64,000 nucleotides of DNA from Umezawaea sp036375055 (GCF_036375055.1 NZ_DASUSQ010000094.1:1-64000), one strand, 5' to 3'. Positions 23,653-32,544 are shown, counted from the stretch's first letter. Numbers and translations: made by a program. The notes: generated by a model from the sequence alone, not told the origin.

Positions 23653-25202
23653 TGACCTCGCCGGACCACACCACCCGGTGGCCAGCCAAGCGGTTGCTGT
23701 TCGCCGCCGTGGCGATCCTGATCCTCGTGTCCGGCGGCGCCGTGGGCGCCATCGCCCTGTCGCTGTCCCAGCTGACCGACGCGCGCGTGCTCGTGCTGGA
23801 GCAGATCGGCCCGGCCAGGCGGCACGTGCAGGAGCTGTCGACCGCGTACGTCAACCAGGAGACCGGGGTGCGCGGCTTCGCGCTGAGCGGCCGGGACGAG
23901 TTCCTGGCCCCCTACCTCTCCGGGCAGGCGGACGAGCGCGCCGCCTTCGGGTCGGCCCGCTCCCGCCTCGGTGACGCGTTCCCCCGGTACTCCGCCGAGC
24001 TGGACCGGATCCAGGGGCTCGCGGTGACGTGGCGCACGTCCTACGCCGAGCCGGTGGTCGCCCAGATCCGCGCCACGGGCCCCAGCCTGGAGTCCGCGTC
24101 CACCGAGCAGGGCAAGACGCTGTTCGACGGTGTCCGGACCGCGGCCAAGGACCTGGAGTCCAGGCTGGCCGTCGAGGTCGACGGCGCGCGGGCCCGGCTC
24201 GACCGGGCGGCCGACACGCTCCTGTGGCTCGCCATGGGCGTCGGCCTGCTGATGGTCGTGCTCATCGCGGGCGTGGCCGTCGTGCTGTACCGGATCCTGA
24301 TCATGCCGCTGGCGGGCCTGGCCGAACAGGTCCGCACCGTGGCCTCCGGTGAGTTCCAGAGCGAGGTCGACGTCACCGGGCCGCGCGAGATCGTGATGCT
24401 CGGCCACGACATCGACGGGATGCGCCGCCGGATCGTGCAGGACCTGGACTCGGTCAGGACGGCCCACGAGCAGCTGGACGCCCAGTCCACCGAGTTGCAG
24501 CGGTCCAACGCCGAGCTGGAGCAGTTCGCCTACGTGGCCTCGCACGACCTCCAGGAGCCGCTGCGCAAGGTCGCGAGCTTCTGCCAGTTGCTGGAGCGCC
24601 GCTACGGCGGCCAGCTCGACGAGCGCGCCGACCAGTACATCGGCTTCGCCGTCGACGGCGCCAAGCGGATGCAGGTGCTGATCAACGACCTGCTGGCGTT
24701 CTCGCGGGTCGGCCGCATGGCGCGCGAGCACACCCTGGTCGACGTCGGGGAACTGGTGGACCAGGTGGTCGGCACGCTGTCCCCCGCCATCCAGGAGTCG
24801 GGGGCGGTGATCGACGTCCCCGAGGACCTGCCTACTGTGCGCGGTGAGGCGTCGCTGCTGGGCGGGGTCTTCCAGAACCTCGTGGGCAACGCCCTCAAGT
24901 TCCGCGGCGACGAACCGCCGGTCGTGACGCTCACCGTCGAGCGCACGGACGACCTCTGGACGTTCACCTGCCGCGACAACGGCATCGGGATCGACACGGA
25001 GTACGCCGAACGGATCTTCGTCATCTTCCAGCGGCTGCACCACAAGGACGCATATCCGGGTACGGGTATCGGCCTGGCCATGTGTCGCAAGATCATCGAG
25101 TACCACGGTGGCACCATCTGGCTGGACACCAGCCAGGACACCGGCACCACCTTCAAGTTCACGTTGCCCGTCGTCGAGGAATCCGAGACCCCCCATGAGT
25201 GA
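23652..25202 (+). CDS. Sensor histidine kinase with CHASE3 and HAMP domains
   Basis: The 516-residue product has a first membrane helix (about 15-36), a CHASE3 sensor region outside the membrane (about 40-185, with YVNQETGVRGFALSGRDEFLAPY), a second helix (about 193-216) and a HAMP domain. A coiled coil leads to HisKA with His298 in YVASHDLQEPLRK. The HATPase part has NLVGNALKF, DNGIGID and GTGIGLAM. It is the sensor of the operon and probably phosphorylates both neighbouring receivers. GGA in GAAAGGACCTG precedes the ATG. The 3' end overlaps the next gene by 8 bp. Confidence 0.93.
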   Translation: MTSPDHTTRWPAKRLLFAAVAILILVSGGAVGAIALSLSQLTDARVLVLEQIGPARRHVQELSTAYVNQETGVRGFALSGRDEFLAPYLSGQADERAAFGSARSRLGDAFPRYSAELDRIQGLAVTWRTSYAEPVVAQIRATGPSLESASTEQGKTLFDGVRTAAKDLESRLAVEVDGARARLDRAADTLLWLAMGVGLLMVVLIAGVAVVLYRILIMPLAGLAEQVRTVASGEFQSEVDVTGPREIVMLGHDIDGMRRRIVQDLDSVRTAHEQLDAQSTELQRSNAELEQFAYVASHDLQEPLRKVASFCQLLERRYGGQLDERADQYIGFAVDGAKRMQVLINDLLAFSRVGRMAREHTLVDVGELVDQVVGTLSPAIQESGAVIDVPEDLPTVRGEASLLGGVFQNLVGNALKFRGDEPPVVTLTVERTDDLWTFTCRDNGIGIDTEYAERIFVIFQRLHHKDAYPGTGIGLAMCRKIIEYHGGTIWLDTSQDTGTTFKFTLPVVEESETPHE

Positions 25203-25632
25203 CTCACTGAGCGTGATCGACGTCCTGCTGGTCGAGGACGATCCCGGCGACGCGTTGATGACGCAGGAAGCCTTCGAGCACCACAAGATCCGCAACTCGC
25301 TGCACATCGTCCGCGACGGTGTCGAGGCGCTCCAGTTCCTGCGCCGCGAGGGCGAGCACGCGAACGCCCCCAGGCCGGGCCTGATCCTGCTCGACCTGAA
25401 CCTGCCGCGCATGGACGGCCGCGAGGTGCTGGCCGAGGTCAAGGCCGACGAGCGCTTCCGGTCCATCCCCGTGGTCGTGCTGACCACGTCGGAGGCCGAG
25501 GAGGACATCCTCCGCAGCTACAACCTGCACGCCAACGCCTACGTGACCAAGCCGGTGGACTTCGACCGGTTCATCGAGGTCGTGCGGCAGATCGACGACT
25601 TCTTCGTCACGGTCGTCAAGCTTCCTCGTTGA
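25195..25632 (+). CDS. Single-domain response regulator (Rcp1-like)
   Basis: The 145-residue product is only a receiver domain: acidic VEDDPGD (13-19), phosphoacceptor Asp67 in LILLDLNLPRMDG, Thr in VVVLTTS and Lys in YVTKPVD. It resembles the Rcp1/CheY-like regulators encoded beside CHASE3 or phytochrome kinases. With no output domain it must act by protein contact or as a phosphate shuttle to the phosphatase in the same operon. It overlaps the kinase gene by 8 bp. Confidence 0.92.
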   Translation: MSDSLSVIDVLLVEDDPGDALMTQEAFEHHKIRNSLHIVRDGVEALQFLRREGEHANAPRPGLILLDLNLPRMDGREVLAEVKADERFRSIPVVVLTTSEAEEDILRSYNLHANAYVTKPVDFDRFIEVVRQIDDFFVTVVKLPR

Positions 25633-25731
25633 CCCTGGTTTGGCCCGTCGCCGCGTCGGGTAGTTGACCTTCATGAACAAGGGGTCCAGCGCGCGCGGCA
25701 AGTTCGACACCCTCCGTCCTCCGGGTCGGTC

Positions 25732-25768
25732 GCGACGGGGACGGCCGTCGCAACCGGCCCCCCGTCGC
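25732..25768. terminator. Convergent terminator hairpin
   Basis: GCGACGGGG (25732-25740) pairs with CCCCGTCGC (25760-25768), with GC-rich sequence in the loop. It lies between the convergent response regulator and methyltransferase genes and could serve both. Confidence 0.65.
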
Positions 25769-25775
25769 TGACCCC

Positions 25776-26360
25776 TCAGCGCAGCCGGTGGACGCTGACC
25801 GCGTAGTCACCACCGGTGTACGGCTCGCGGTCCCACGTGGACCAGCGGTCCTCCCGTTCCAGCCCGGCCTCGGCGCACCACGCGTCGTAGTCGGGCAGTG
25901 ACGGCCAGGTCGGACGCAGGCTGAACCCCGCGACCAGCCTGCCGCGGGGTTCGAGGTGCGCGGCGCAGGACGCGACCAGGGCCGCGCGGACGTCGGCCGC
26001 CGCGTACGGGATCACGTTGCCCGCGAGCACGACCACGTCGAACCGCTCGCCGAGGTCCATCACGTCCAGGCCCACGTGCTCCCAGCGCAGTCCGGGGGCC
26101 TTGGCGCGGGCGGCGGCGACCATGTCGGCGTCCACGTCCACACCGACCACGCGCACCCCGCGCCGGTCCAGCTCGACGCCGACGCGGCCGGTGCCGCAGC
26201 CGCCGTCGAGCACCGCCGAGGGCGCGTAGGCCATGACGAGCGCGACCTCGCCGTGCGGGTCCTGGCCCGACTCGGCCATGCGCGTCCAGCGGTCGTCGTA
26301 GGTGCCGAGGTCGACCCGGTCGCGCCAGCCGGACCAGTCCTCGGGCGGTGTGGTGGTCAT
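25776..26360 (-). CDS. Class I SAM-dependent methyltransferase
   Basis: The 194-residue product has the Rossmann methyltransferase motifs: AVLDGGCGTGRVGVEL (motif I), VVGVDVDADMV (acidic ribose-binding), and VVVLAGNVIPYA (motif IV region). There is no substrate-specific domain, so the target is unknown. ATG 26360 begins close to the domain; the frame runs 63 bp further upstream without similarity. It stands alone. Confidence 0.85.
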   Translation of the reverse strand: MTTTPPEDWSGWRDRVDLGTYDDRWTRMAESGQDPHGEVALVMAYAPSAVLDGGCGTGRVGVELDRRGVRVVGVDVDADMVAAARAKAPGLRWEHVGLDVMDLGERFDVVVLAGNVIPYAAADVRAALVASCAAHLEPRGRLVAGFSLRPTWPSLPDYDAWCAEAGLEREDRWSTWDREPYTGGDYAVSVHRLR

Positions 26361-26755
26361 TCCGGCGAGACTAGTGCCGCGACCGGCGGCCTGATGCGAC
26401 CACGAGCGGCAGTTGTCGCACACGACTCGTCACGACCCGCGCTTCCGTTCGCGGGTTCCAGCGCTGTCCACCGCCGTGTGCGGGTCCTGCTCGTCACCTG
26501 GCCTCGGCGCGGACGTGGTCGTCACGAGGTCGAGCGGTGACGGTGCGGGCCCTTCTCCGGACCGAGCCGCCACTGCTGACCGGAAACGACATCAAGAACG
26601 CTCCGACGACCGCCTTGAGCACGACCACGTCCTGGCTGCACCCGATCACGTCGCGTGCCGCCGTGCCACGGCGGCACGCGGTCGGGGTGACGGGTCAGCG
26701 GTGGGTGGCGGTGCCTCCGGGGTTGGTGCCGTCGCCTTCGACGTCCTCGTCCGTC
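26361..26755. other. Gene-free stretch with a strong hairpin
   Basis: No gene is visible in these 395 bp between the methyltransferase and CAP-domain genes, both on the minus strand. The only notable element is the hairpin at 26653-26679. Confidence 0.5.
26653..26679 (-). terminator. Hairpin downstream of the CAP-domain gene
   Basis: GCGTGCCGCCGTG (26653-26665) and its exact complement (26667-26679) form a near-continuous stem, with a tight loop of a few bases around 26666. It lies about 77 bp after the CAP-domain stop and is the likely end of that transcript. Confidence 0.65.
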
Positions 26756-27256
26756 CTACTGGCTCGGGGAGACGTTGGTCTGGTAGCCACCCGCCATGTT
26801 GCCGGGCGGGGAGAAGACCAGGGCGATGTAGGTCTCGTACCAATCTCCGCCCTTGCCGTACACGCGGCCGGCACCGACCTTGGTGCTGCCCTTCCAGACG
26901 AGCTGGGTGAAGTGGCCGGTCTTGGAGGAGTCGGTGGGGGCGGGCAGGGTGAAGTCGTAGTCCTTGATCTCGCCGTACCAGCTGCCGGTCGCGCCGGTGG
27001 CCGCTCCCACGGTGGGCGCGGAGGACGCCTGCCAGGACAGGTTCTCGCCCAGCCCGTCGCGCAGGCCGGCGTGTCCGTGGTTGAGGTAGGGCTCGGTGGA
27101 GACCGCCGCGGCGCGGGACTTGGCGTACTCGACCAACTCCGGGTCGAGCTGGACGGGCGGCGCGCCGTGCTTGGCGCGGTACTGGTTGACGCTCTCCAGG
27201 ATGCTGTCGAGGAATTCCTGGTCGGTGTGGTCGGGGAACGCGGCTCTGGATCCCAT
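26756..27256 (-). CDS. CAP-domain (SCP/PR-1-like) protein, possibly 5'-truncated
   Basis: The 166-residue product is a CAP domain. It has an N-terminal helix FLDSILESVNQYRAKHGAPPVQLDPELVEYAKSRA, a HGHAGLRDGLGENL motif, the signature TGHFTQLVWKGSTKVGAG, and a terminal VFSPPGN. His and Glu of these motifs form the usual CAP cavity. Bacterial CAP proteins are normally secreted, yet this start (ATG 27256, with GGAGAGGAC ahead of it) gives no signal peptide. The same frame is open upstream through PTIFVNTRTGIDLTAP. It appears to continue, one frame off, a short well-initiated reading frame at 27360-27503, so the present gene may be the 3' part of a longer, broken one. Confidence 0.75.
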   Translation of the reverse strand: MGSRAAFPDHTDQEFLDSILESVNQYRAKHGAPPVQLDPELVEYAKSRAAAVSTEPYLNHGHAGLRDGLGENLSWQASSAPTVGAATGATGSWYGEIKDYDFTLPAPTDSSKTGHFTQLVWKGSTKVGAGRVYGKGGDWYETYIALVFSPPGNMAGGYQTNVSPSQ

Positions 27257-27359
27257 GGCGGTGTTGTCCTCTCCTTCAGCGGTGCGGCCGTCGGACGGCG
27301 ATGCCGTCCGGGGAGCGGTGAGGTCGATGCCGGTCCGGGTGTTGACGAAGATCGTCGGC

Positions 27360-27503
27360 TCACCCACCGGCGGGCAACGGGTTCGGGCGGTCCTGGATCG
27401 CGAAGCCCTGGCCGGAGAGCGGCCCTGCCCAGACGGGTGGCGCGCCCCCGACGCGGGCCTGCACCAGGAACGGCACCGGAACCACACGACGCCGGGAAAA
27501 CAC
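27360..27503 (-). pseudogene. Probable frameshifted 5' part of the CAP-domain gene (or a 47-residue peptide)
   Basis: A GTG at 27503 has an excellent ribosome site AAAGGAAG (27511-27518) with 7-bp spacing. It opens a 47-codon frame reading MFSRRRVVPVPFLVQARVGG and then PVWAGPLSGQGFAIQDRPN before TGA at 27360-27362. At the point where it stops, the neighbouring frame continues as GEPTIFVNTRTGIDL into the CAP domain. The simplest reading is one gene with a frameshift near 27365. Translation as a separate upstream peptide is the alternative. A sequencing error would look the same. Confidence 0.45.
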
Positions 27504-28001
27504 GGTTCGACTTCCTTTCGGGTCGGTTCGAAACGGCAGGCGAAGACGGCGGAACGCGGTCGCGTCGCGCGGTGGTCGGCATCAGGCTTGCTTCTGTGAG
27601 GTCGACCACTGCGGTCGGCGCGTTACTCCCGAGAACTCGCTGGACGCACGCAGGACGGAGTTGTCCAATACCTCCCATCGCCCTGATCAATGGCGCGCTC
27701 GGCATCGCCAGCAGGCAAAACGGCCAACCGGACATGCCTTGACCACGCACGAACAACCAGGGCGCCGCCATCCAGTCCCGTCGACGTCGCCCGATCGGCG
27801 CTTTCCTGACAAATGTCGCGAAAATTGCGGATATCTAGATCGATGCACTCACTCCCACGCAGTCCGAATGGCTCAACTCTTTCCGAGTCGCGCATTTTCT
27901 GACACGGGGTTGGCGTTCTCCGGCGACGTTCCGAACCGCTCCCCGGTGGCCGGGACGACGCTCAAGCGGGCGGACCCGAGAGCCCGCGGCCGCCGTTCCG
28001 C
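27504..28001. other. Gene-free stretch upstream of the CAP-domain locus
   Basis: No gene is visible here. The composition between about 27600 and 27900 is less GC-rich than the surroundings. It contains the motif TGACAAATGTCG at 27807-27818, followed by GGATATCTAG, which could form a plus-strand -10 region (CTGACA-N17-GGATAT). It separates two decayed loci. Confidence 0.5.
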
Positions 28002-28355
28002 GGCGCGCGGCTGTACGCGGAAGCCGGTGCCGTGCGGTTGCCGGACTTCTTCCCGATGGCGCTGGCGGACGAGCTCGGTCTGCGGCGCAGGCTGTTCTTC
28101 AACGCCGACGTGGGTGAGCCACCGGTCGTTCACCGGCGAGGTGTGGCGCAGCGGTCCCGCGAACGACGACGCGAACTCGGGCACGCCCAACCGCGAGGTC
28201 GAGACGTTCACCGCCGACGTCGCCGTCGCCACGATCCCGTTCCCAGCCCTGCGGCACGTCGCCGTCGAGCCCCTGATGTCCTCCCCCAAGCGGCGGGCGG
28301 TCATCGAACCGCGCTACGACTCGGCGACCGAGGTGCTGCTGGAGTTGGCCGCGGG
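28002..28355 (+). pseudogene. Remnant of a flavin amine oxidase (FAD-dependent oxidoreductase)
   Basis: Two adjacent frames give fragments of one protein. The first (28002 to about 28118) reads GARLYAEAGAVRLPDFFPMA and then LADELGLRRRLFFNADVG. The second (about 28120-28355) reads HRSFTGEVWRSGPAN and, after a gap, SPKRRAVIEPRYDSATEVLL. These match in order the central region of bacterial flavin monoamine oxidases, where RLP...HPL, LGL.RRPFYN, and PKRRAVIELHYD-like strings occur. The N-terminal FAD-binding motif and the C terminus are missing, and a frameshift joins the pieces, so the gene is dead. Family recognition is from memory of the motif strings. Confidence 0.65.
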
Positions 28356-28397
28356 CGTGGGACCCTGCTCTGAGCGCCGAACACGGGGCGCACCGGA

Positions 28398-30815
28398 TCA
28401 CACCTTCAGCGACGCGCTCAGCCTGGTGTCTCCGTAGTCGTGGCCGACCTCGACCGTGTAGCCGCCGGTCATCGTCACCCACGCCCCGTCCTCCCACGCC
28501 TCCACGGCGCGCCTCGGCAGCTCGACCACGGCCTCCGCGGTCTCCCCCGCCCCGGCCTCGACGGAGGCGAAGCCCGCCAGCCAGCGGGTCGGGCGGTCGG
28601 CTGCGGGCGCGTCCGGCACCAGGTACACCTGCACGACCTCCCGGCCGGACCGCGTCCCCGTGTTGCGCAGGAGGACCGTCACGGTGGCGAAGGCGTCCGA
28701 CGGCGTGACGGTCACCGACGTGTACTCCCACGTCGTGTAGCCGAGCCCGGCGCCGAACCAGAACGCGGGCGCGACGGGGCGGCCCTCCCACGCCCGGTAG
28801 CCGATGAACAGGCCCTCCCGGTAGGCCAGGACGCCGTCCACGGGGTCGACGTCGAGGACGGGGCAGTCGTCCATGCGGGCTGGCCAGGTCGTGGGCAGGC
28901 GGCCCGCGGGTTCGGTGCGGCCGAAGAGGACGTCCGCCAGCGCGGCGCCCGCCTCCTGGCCGGGGAACCACGTGAGCAGCACGGCGGCCACCTCGTCGAT
29001 CCACGGCATCTCCACCGGGGAGCCCGCGTTGACGACCACGACGGTGCGGGGGTTGACCGCGGCGACGGCGGCGACCATGTCGTCCTGCCTGCCGGGCAGC
29101 GCGAGGGAGCGGCGGTCGAAGCCCTCGGACTCGACCTCCTCGGTGGTGGCGACGACCACGACGGCGACCTGGGCCGCCGCCGCGGCCACGACGGCCCGCT
29201 GGATCAGCTCGTCGTCGGTGGGACCGGGTTCGGCGTGGCCGAGGGTGATGCCGACGACCGCGCCGATGCCCTTGCGGACCCAGGTCTTGTGCTTCAGCGT
29301 CACCAGGACCGGGCCCTCGACGACGGTCGCCACGCGCGTCTCCGGGTGCAGCAGGATGCCCGCCGCCGGGTCGTCGTCGTAGGCGACCTGCCTGTCGTCG
29401 TGGAGGACCTCGCCGTCGACGGTCAGGACGAACTCGCCGACACCGCCGACGCCGAAGCTGTGCTCGCCGAACACCAGCGGGCGGAACCAGGCGCTCAGTT
29501 CGACCGAGTCGAGCAGCGCGCCGTCGACGCCGTCCGGCATCTTGCCGGTCCAGCCCGTGACGGCGGCCTCCAGCAGCAGCCTGCCCAGCTCCGCGCCCGA
29601 GGCGTCGCGGAAGACGATCCGGAACCCCGCCTCGCCGGTCTCCGGGTCCGTCCACTCCGGACCGCGGGCGGGCGGGAGCTTGGTGCGCGGGTCGACGCCG
29701 GGTTCGTAGGTCAGCTCGACGCCCCGTGCGCGCAGACCGTCCAGCGGGGACACGACGTGCGGCGGGAACACGGTGACGCTGCCGCCGCCGAGGATGCGGG
29801 CCTCCTCGGCGGCCACGCCGATGAGCGCGACCGTCGGCGAGGCGAGGGGCAGGGTGCCGTCGTTGCGCAGCAGCACGAACGAGCGCTCGGCGACCTCCTT
29901 GGCCAGCGCGTCGCCGTCGACCACGGCCTCCGGCCGCACCGGCACGGCGGGCTCGACGCCCTCCAGCAGCCCGACGCGGCCCGCCAGGCGCAGGACGCGG
30001 CGGACCATCTCGTCCACGACGGACTCGGGGACCTCACCCGCGCGCACCGCGTCGACCAGCTTGGCGCCCCACGGGTTGCCGGGGCCGGGCATGGCGACGT
30101 CGAGGCCGCCCAGCGCGGTGCCGACGGTGGTCTTCGCGGCGGTCCAGTCCGACACGACGACGCCGTCGAACCCCCACTCCCCCTTGAGCAGACCGTTCTG
30201 GAGGGCGTCGTTCTCGGACATGGTGCGGCCGTTGACGCCGTTGTAGGCGCACATGACGGCCCACACGCCGGCGCGGTGCACGATCGCCTCGAACGGCGCC
30301 AGGTACACCTCGCGCAGGGTGCGGTCGTCGACGGCCGCGTCGAGGACGAACCTGGCGGTCTCGGAGTCGTTGGCCACGAAGTGCTTCACGGTCGCGCCGA
30401 CGCCGCCGTCCTGCACGCCGAGGACGTAGCCGACGCCGATCTCCGCGGTCAGCAGCGGGTCCTCGGAGTAGCACTCGAAGTGCCTGCCGCCCAGCGGGGT
30501 GCGGTGCAGGTTCACGGTCGGCGCGAGCAGCAGGTGCGCGCCCTTGCGCCGGGCCTCCTGGGCCAGCAGGCGGCCGACGCGGCGGGCGAGGGCCGGGTCC
30601 CAGGTGGCGGCGAGCGCGGTCGGGCTGGGGAGCACGACGGCCGGGTCGTCGGGACCCCAGCCGGTGCCGCGGACGCCGATCGGCCCGTCCGACATGACCA
30701 GCGAGCCGAGGCCGATGGCGGGCACGGCGGGCAGCGACCACACGTCCTGGCCCGCCAGGAGGCTCACCTTGGTCTCCAGGTCCAGCGCGGCCAGGGCGGT
30801 CTCGATCGGGCTCAC
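28398..30815 (-). CDS. Glycoside hydrolase family 3 beta-glucosidase
   Basis: The 805-residue product has the GH3 N-terminal barrel with KHFVAND (144-150) and the catalytic nucleophile Asp223 in GVVVSDWTAA. The alpha/beta sandwich domain carries a GGGSVTVFPPHVVSPLDGL motif. A PA14-like insertion follows (about 370-520, with AWFRPLVFGEHSFGVGGVGEFVLTVDG), and then a C-terminal fibronectin-III-like domain ending HDYGDTRLSASLKV. It hydrolyses beta-glucosides or related oligosaccharides. There is no signal peptide, so it should act on imported sugars in the cytoplasm. The GTG start at 30815 has AGGAGA about 6 bp upstream. It is the last gene after TetR and the MBL-fold gene. Confidence 0.93.
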   Translation of the reverse strand: MSPIETALAALDLETKVSLLAGQDVWSLPAVPAIGLGSLVMSDGPIGVRGTGWGPDDPAVVLPSPTALAATWDPALARRVGRLLAQEARRKGAHLLLAPTVNLHRTPLGGRHFECYSEDPLLTAEIGVGYVLGVQDGGVGATVKHFVANDSETARFVLDAAVDDRTLREVYLAPFEAIVHRAGVWAVMCAYNGVNGRTMSENDALQNGLLKGEWGFDGVVVSDWTAAKTTVGTALGGLDVAMPGPGNPWGAKLVDAVRAGEVPESVVDEMVRRVLRLAGRVGLLEGVEPAVPVRPEAVVDGDALAKEVAERSFVLLRNDGTLPLASPTVALIGVAAEEARILGGGSVTVFPPHVVSPLDGLRARGVELTYEPGVDPRTKLPPARGPEWTDPETGEAGFRIVFRDASGAELGRLLLEAAVTGWTGKMPDGVDGALLDSVELSAWFRPLVFGEHSFGVGGVGEFVLTVDGEVLHDDRQVAYDDDPAAGILLHPETRVATVVEGPVLVTLKHKTWVRKGIGAVVGITLGHAEPGPTDDELIQRAVVAAAAAQVAVVVVATTEEVESEGFDRRSLALPGRQDDMVAAVAAVNPRTVVVVNAGSPVEMPWIDEVAAVLLTWFPGQEAGAALADVLFGRTEPAGRLPTTWPARMDDCPVLDVDPVDGVLAYREGLFIGYRAWEGRPVAPAFWFGAGLGYTTWEYTSVTVTPSDAFATVTVLLRNTGTRSGREVVQVYLVPDAPAADRPTRWLAGFASVEAGAGETAEAVVELPRRAVEAWEDGAWVTMTGGYTVEVGHDYGDTRLSASLKV

Positions 30816-30857
30816 TTGTTCTCCTACCGAGCGGGCGGTCGGTTCGTTATCCGCACG

Positions 30858-31508
30858 TTACCCGCAGCAGGCGGCCAGCGGTACCGGTACCGCCGAGGCC
30901 AGCAGGGCCACCACCGGCTCGGGGTCGAGCGCGGTCGACCGGACGAGCCGGGTGGCGTAGTCGCGGAACGCGGCCACCATGTCCACCTCGTCCGGCCGCA
31001 GCAGCCACTGGAGCTGGAGGCCGTCCATCACCGCGACGACCTCGGTGGCCAGCAGGGCGCAGTCGACGCCGGGGCGCATCGCCGCGGCGCCCGCGAGCAG
31101 ACCGGCCTCGACGGACGCCGTGACGCGCCCGTACCGGTCGGTGAACCAGGCCCTCGCCGGGTGGCCGTCGGTGACGCTCTCCCCGGACAGCGCGGTGTAG
31201 ATCTGCACCAGGCCGCCGAGCCTGCGGTTGCGGTCGACCAGCCGGAGCAGGCTCACCAGCAGCCGGGGCCCGGTGCGGCCGTCCGGGTCGAGTTCGGCCA
31301 GCCACTCCCGGTCCAGCCGGTCGCGGGCCTCCAGCACGGCCGTCAGCAGGTGCCGCTTGGTCGGGAAGTGGTGCAGCAGCCCGGTCTGGCTGATGCCCAC
31401 CTGTTCGGCGATCCCGGCCAGCGAGGCCCGGTGGTAGCCGTGGTCGGCGAAGACCACCATCGCCGCGTACAGGATCTGCTCACGGCGGGCGTCGCCCCGT
31501 GTCACCAT
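30858..31508 (-). CDS. TetR family transcriptional regulator
   Basis: The 216-residue product has the TetR DNA-binding domain (REQILYAAMVVFADHGYHRASLAGIAEQVGISQTGLLHHFPTKRHLL). The helical C-terminal domain (about 60-200) fits the TetR_C group seen beside glycoside hydrolase genes. Its ATG shares one base with the stop of the MBL-fold gene, and the GH3 gene starts 42 bp downstream. It probably represses this operon until a sugar or another ligand binds. No operator could be picked out with confidence. Confidence 0.9.
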   Translation of the reverse strand: MVTRGDARREQILYAAMVVFADHGYHRASLAGIAEQVGISQTGLLHHFPTKRHLLTAVLEARDRLDREWLAELDPDGRTGPRLLVSLLRLVDRNRRLGGLVQIYTALSGESVTDGHPARAWFTDRYGRVTASVEAGLLAGAAAMRPGVDCALLATEVVAVMDGLQLQWLLRPDEVDMVAAFRDYATRLVRSTALDPEPVVALLASAVPVPLAACCG

Positions 31509-32521
31509 CAGGCCAGCGTAGCGCTGTAGTGCCCGACTCCGTCCACAGTGGACGCGGTGAGCCGTCCGTCGCGCACCAGCACGTCGAGGTGCGCCGCCGT
31601 CTCGCCCACCGCCAGCACCTGGTTGAACAGGTTCAGCTCGTCGAACCTCCGCTGCCTGCCGGTCCAGCCGAGCCGGCGGGCGGTCTCGTGCGCGGTGGCC
31701 GTGCCGCCCGCGACCGACTCGACCGTGGCGTCCAGCCGGTCGGCGTGGTGCTGGAGCAGCTCGTCCACGCGGGCGTGGACGCTGCCGGTCACGGGGCCGT
31801 GCGCGGGCAGCAGCCGCAGGTCCGGGTACTCGCGCACCAGGCGGAGCGAGTCGAGGTAGTCGCCGAGCGGCAGCGCGGGGCGCGCGGGCTCGAAGCCGAT
31901 CGACGGGGTGATGTGCGGCAGGACGTGGTCGCCCGCGAACAGCAGCGACGACTCCCGGTCGACGAACACCACGTGCCCGGCCGTGTGGCCCGGCGTCGGC
32001 ACGGTCTCCAGCACCCGCTTCGACAGCTCGACCGGGGTCGCCCCGGTCAGCCACTCGTCCGGTGCCTCGTAGTCCGCGGACGCCCTGACCTCCATCGGCA
32101 CGGCCAGCGCGGCCCACCGCTCGGCCAGGTCGGGAGCGCCCCAGCGGCGCAGGTTCCGCACCTGCCCCCCGGCCCGGCCCGAGATCACCCGTTCGATGGA
32201 CGGCTGCTCGCCGAGCCCCAGCGCGACGTGCGTGCCGAACCGCCTCCGCAGCGCCACGGCCATCGTGTAGTGGTCGCGGTGCATGTGGGTGACGAGGAAC
32301 CGGCGGACGTCGGCGAAGTCGTACCCGAGGGTGCCGAGCGAGACCTCCAGCAGGTCGGTGGCCTCGTCCAGCGCCCACCCGGCGTCGATCATCACGACGC
32401 CGTCCCCGTCGTCGATCGCGTACACGTTCACCGTGTGCAGGCCGTCGTTCGGCAGCGGCAGCGGGATCCGGAACACGCCCGGCGCCACCTCGAAGACACC
32501 CGGCTCCGTCCAGTCAGTCAT
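31508..32521 (-). CDS. MBL-fold metallohydrolase
   Basis: The 337-residue product has the metallo-beta-lactamase motif THMHRDH (His79, His81, Asp83, His84), the third-ligand region PTPGHTAGHVVFVD, the bridging Asp in LLFAGDHVLP, and PAHGPV. A C-terminal helical domain follows (ETARRLGWTGRQRRFDELNLFNQVLAVGETAAHLDVL), as in the group that includes putative lactonases and LACTB2-like hydrolases. The substrate is unknown. It overlaps the TetR gene by one base and follows the GNAT gene by 23 bp. Confidence 0.88.
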   Translation of the reverse strand: MTDWTEPGVFEVAPGVFRIPLPLPNDGLHTVNVYAIDDGDGVVMIDAGWALDEATDLLEVSLGTLGYDFADVRRFLVTHMHRDHYTMAVALRRRFGTHVALGLGEQPSIERVISGRAGGQVRNLRRWGAPDLAERWAALAVPMEVRASADYEAPDEWLTGATPVELSKRVLETVPTPGHTAGHVVFVDRESSLLFAGDHVLPHITPSIGFEPARPALPLGDYLDSLRLVREYPDLRLLPAHGPVTGSVHARVDELLQHHADRLDATVESVAGGTATAHETARRLGWTGRQRRFDELNLFNQVLAVGETAAHLDVLVRDGRLTASTVDGVGHYSATLA

Positions 32522-32544
32522 GGTTACCGGACGGTAGCACGTGG

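Noticed and set aside
25674..25772. 32-codon basic peptide frame between the response regulator and methyltransferase genes
   Set aside because: It has no ribosome site, and its 3' half is the terminator hairpin. Coding is unlikely.
26413..26910. 165-codon plus-strand frame opposite the CAP-domain gene
   Set aside because: The translation has no motif and Arg/Ser-rich composition. It is a shadow frame.
28440..31529. 1029-codon plus-strand frame opposite the GH3 gene
   Set aside because: It is an antisense shadow, and the GH3 protein on the minus strand has clear catalytic motifs.
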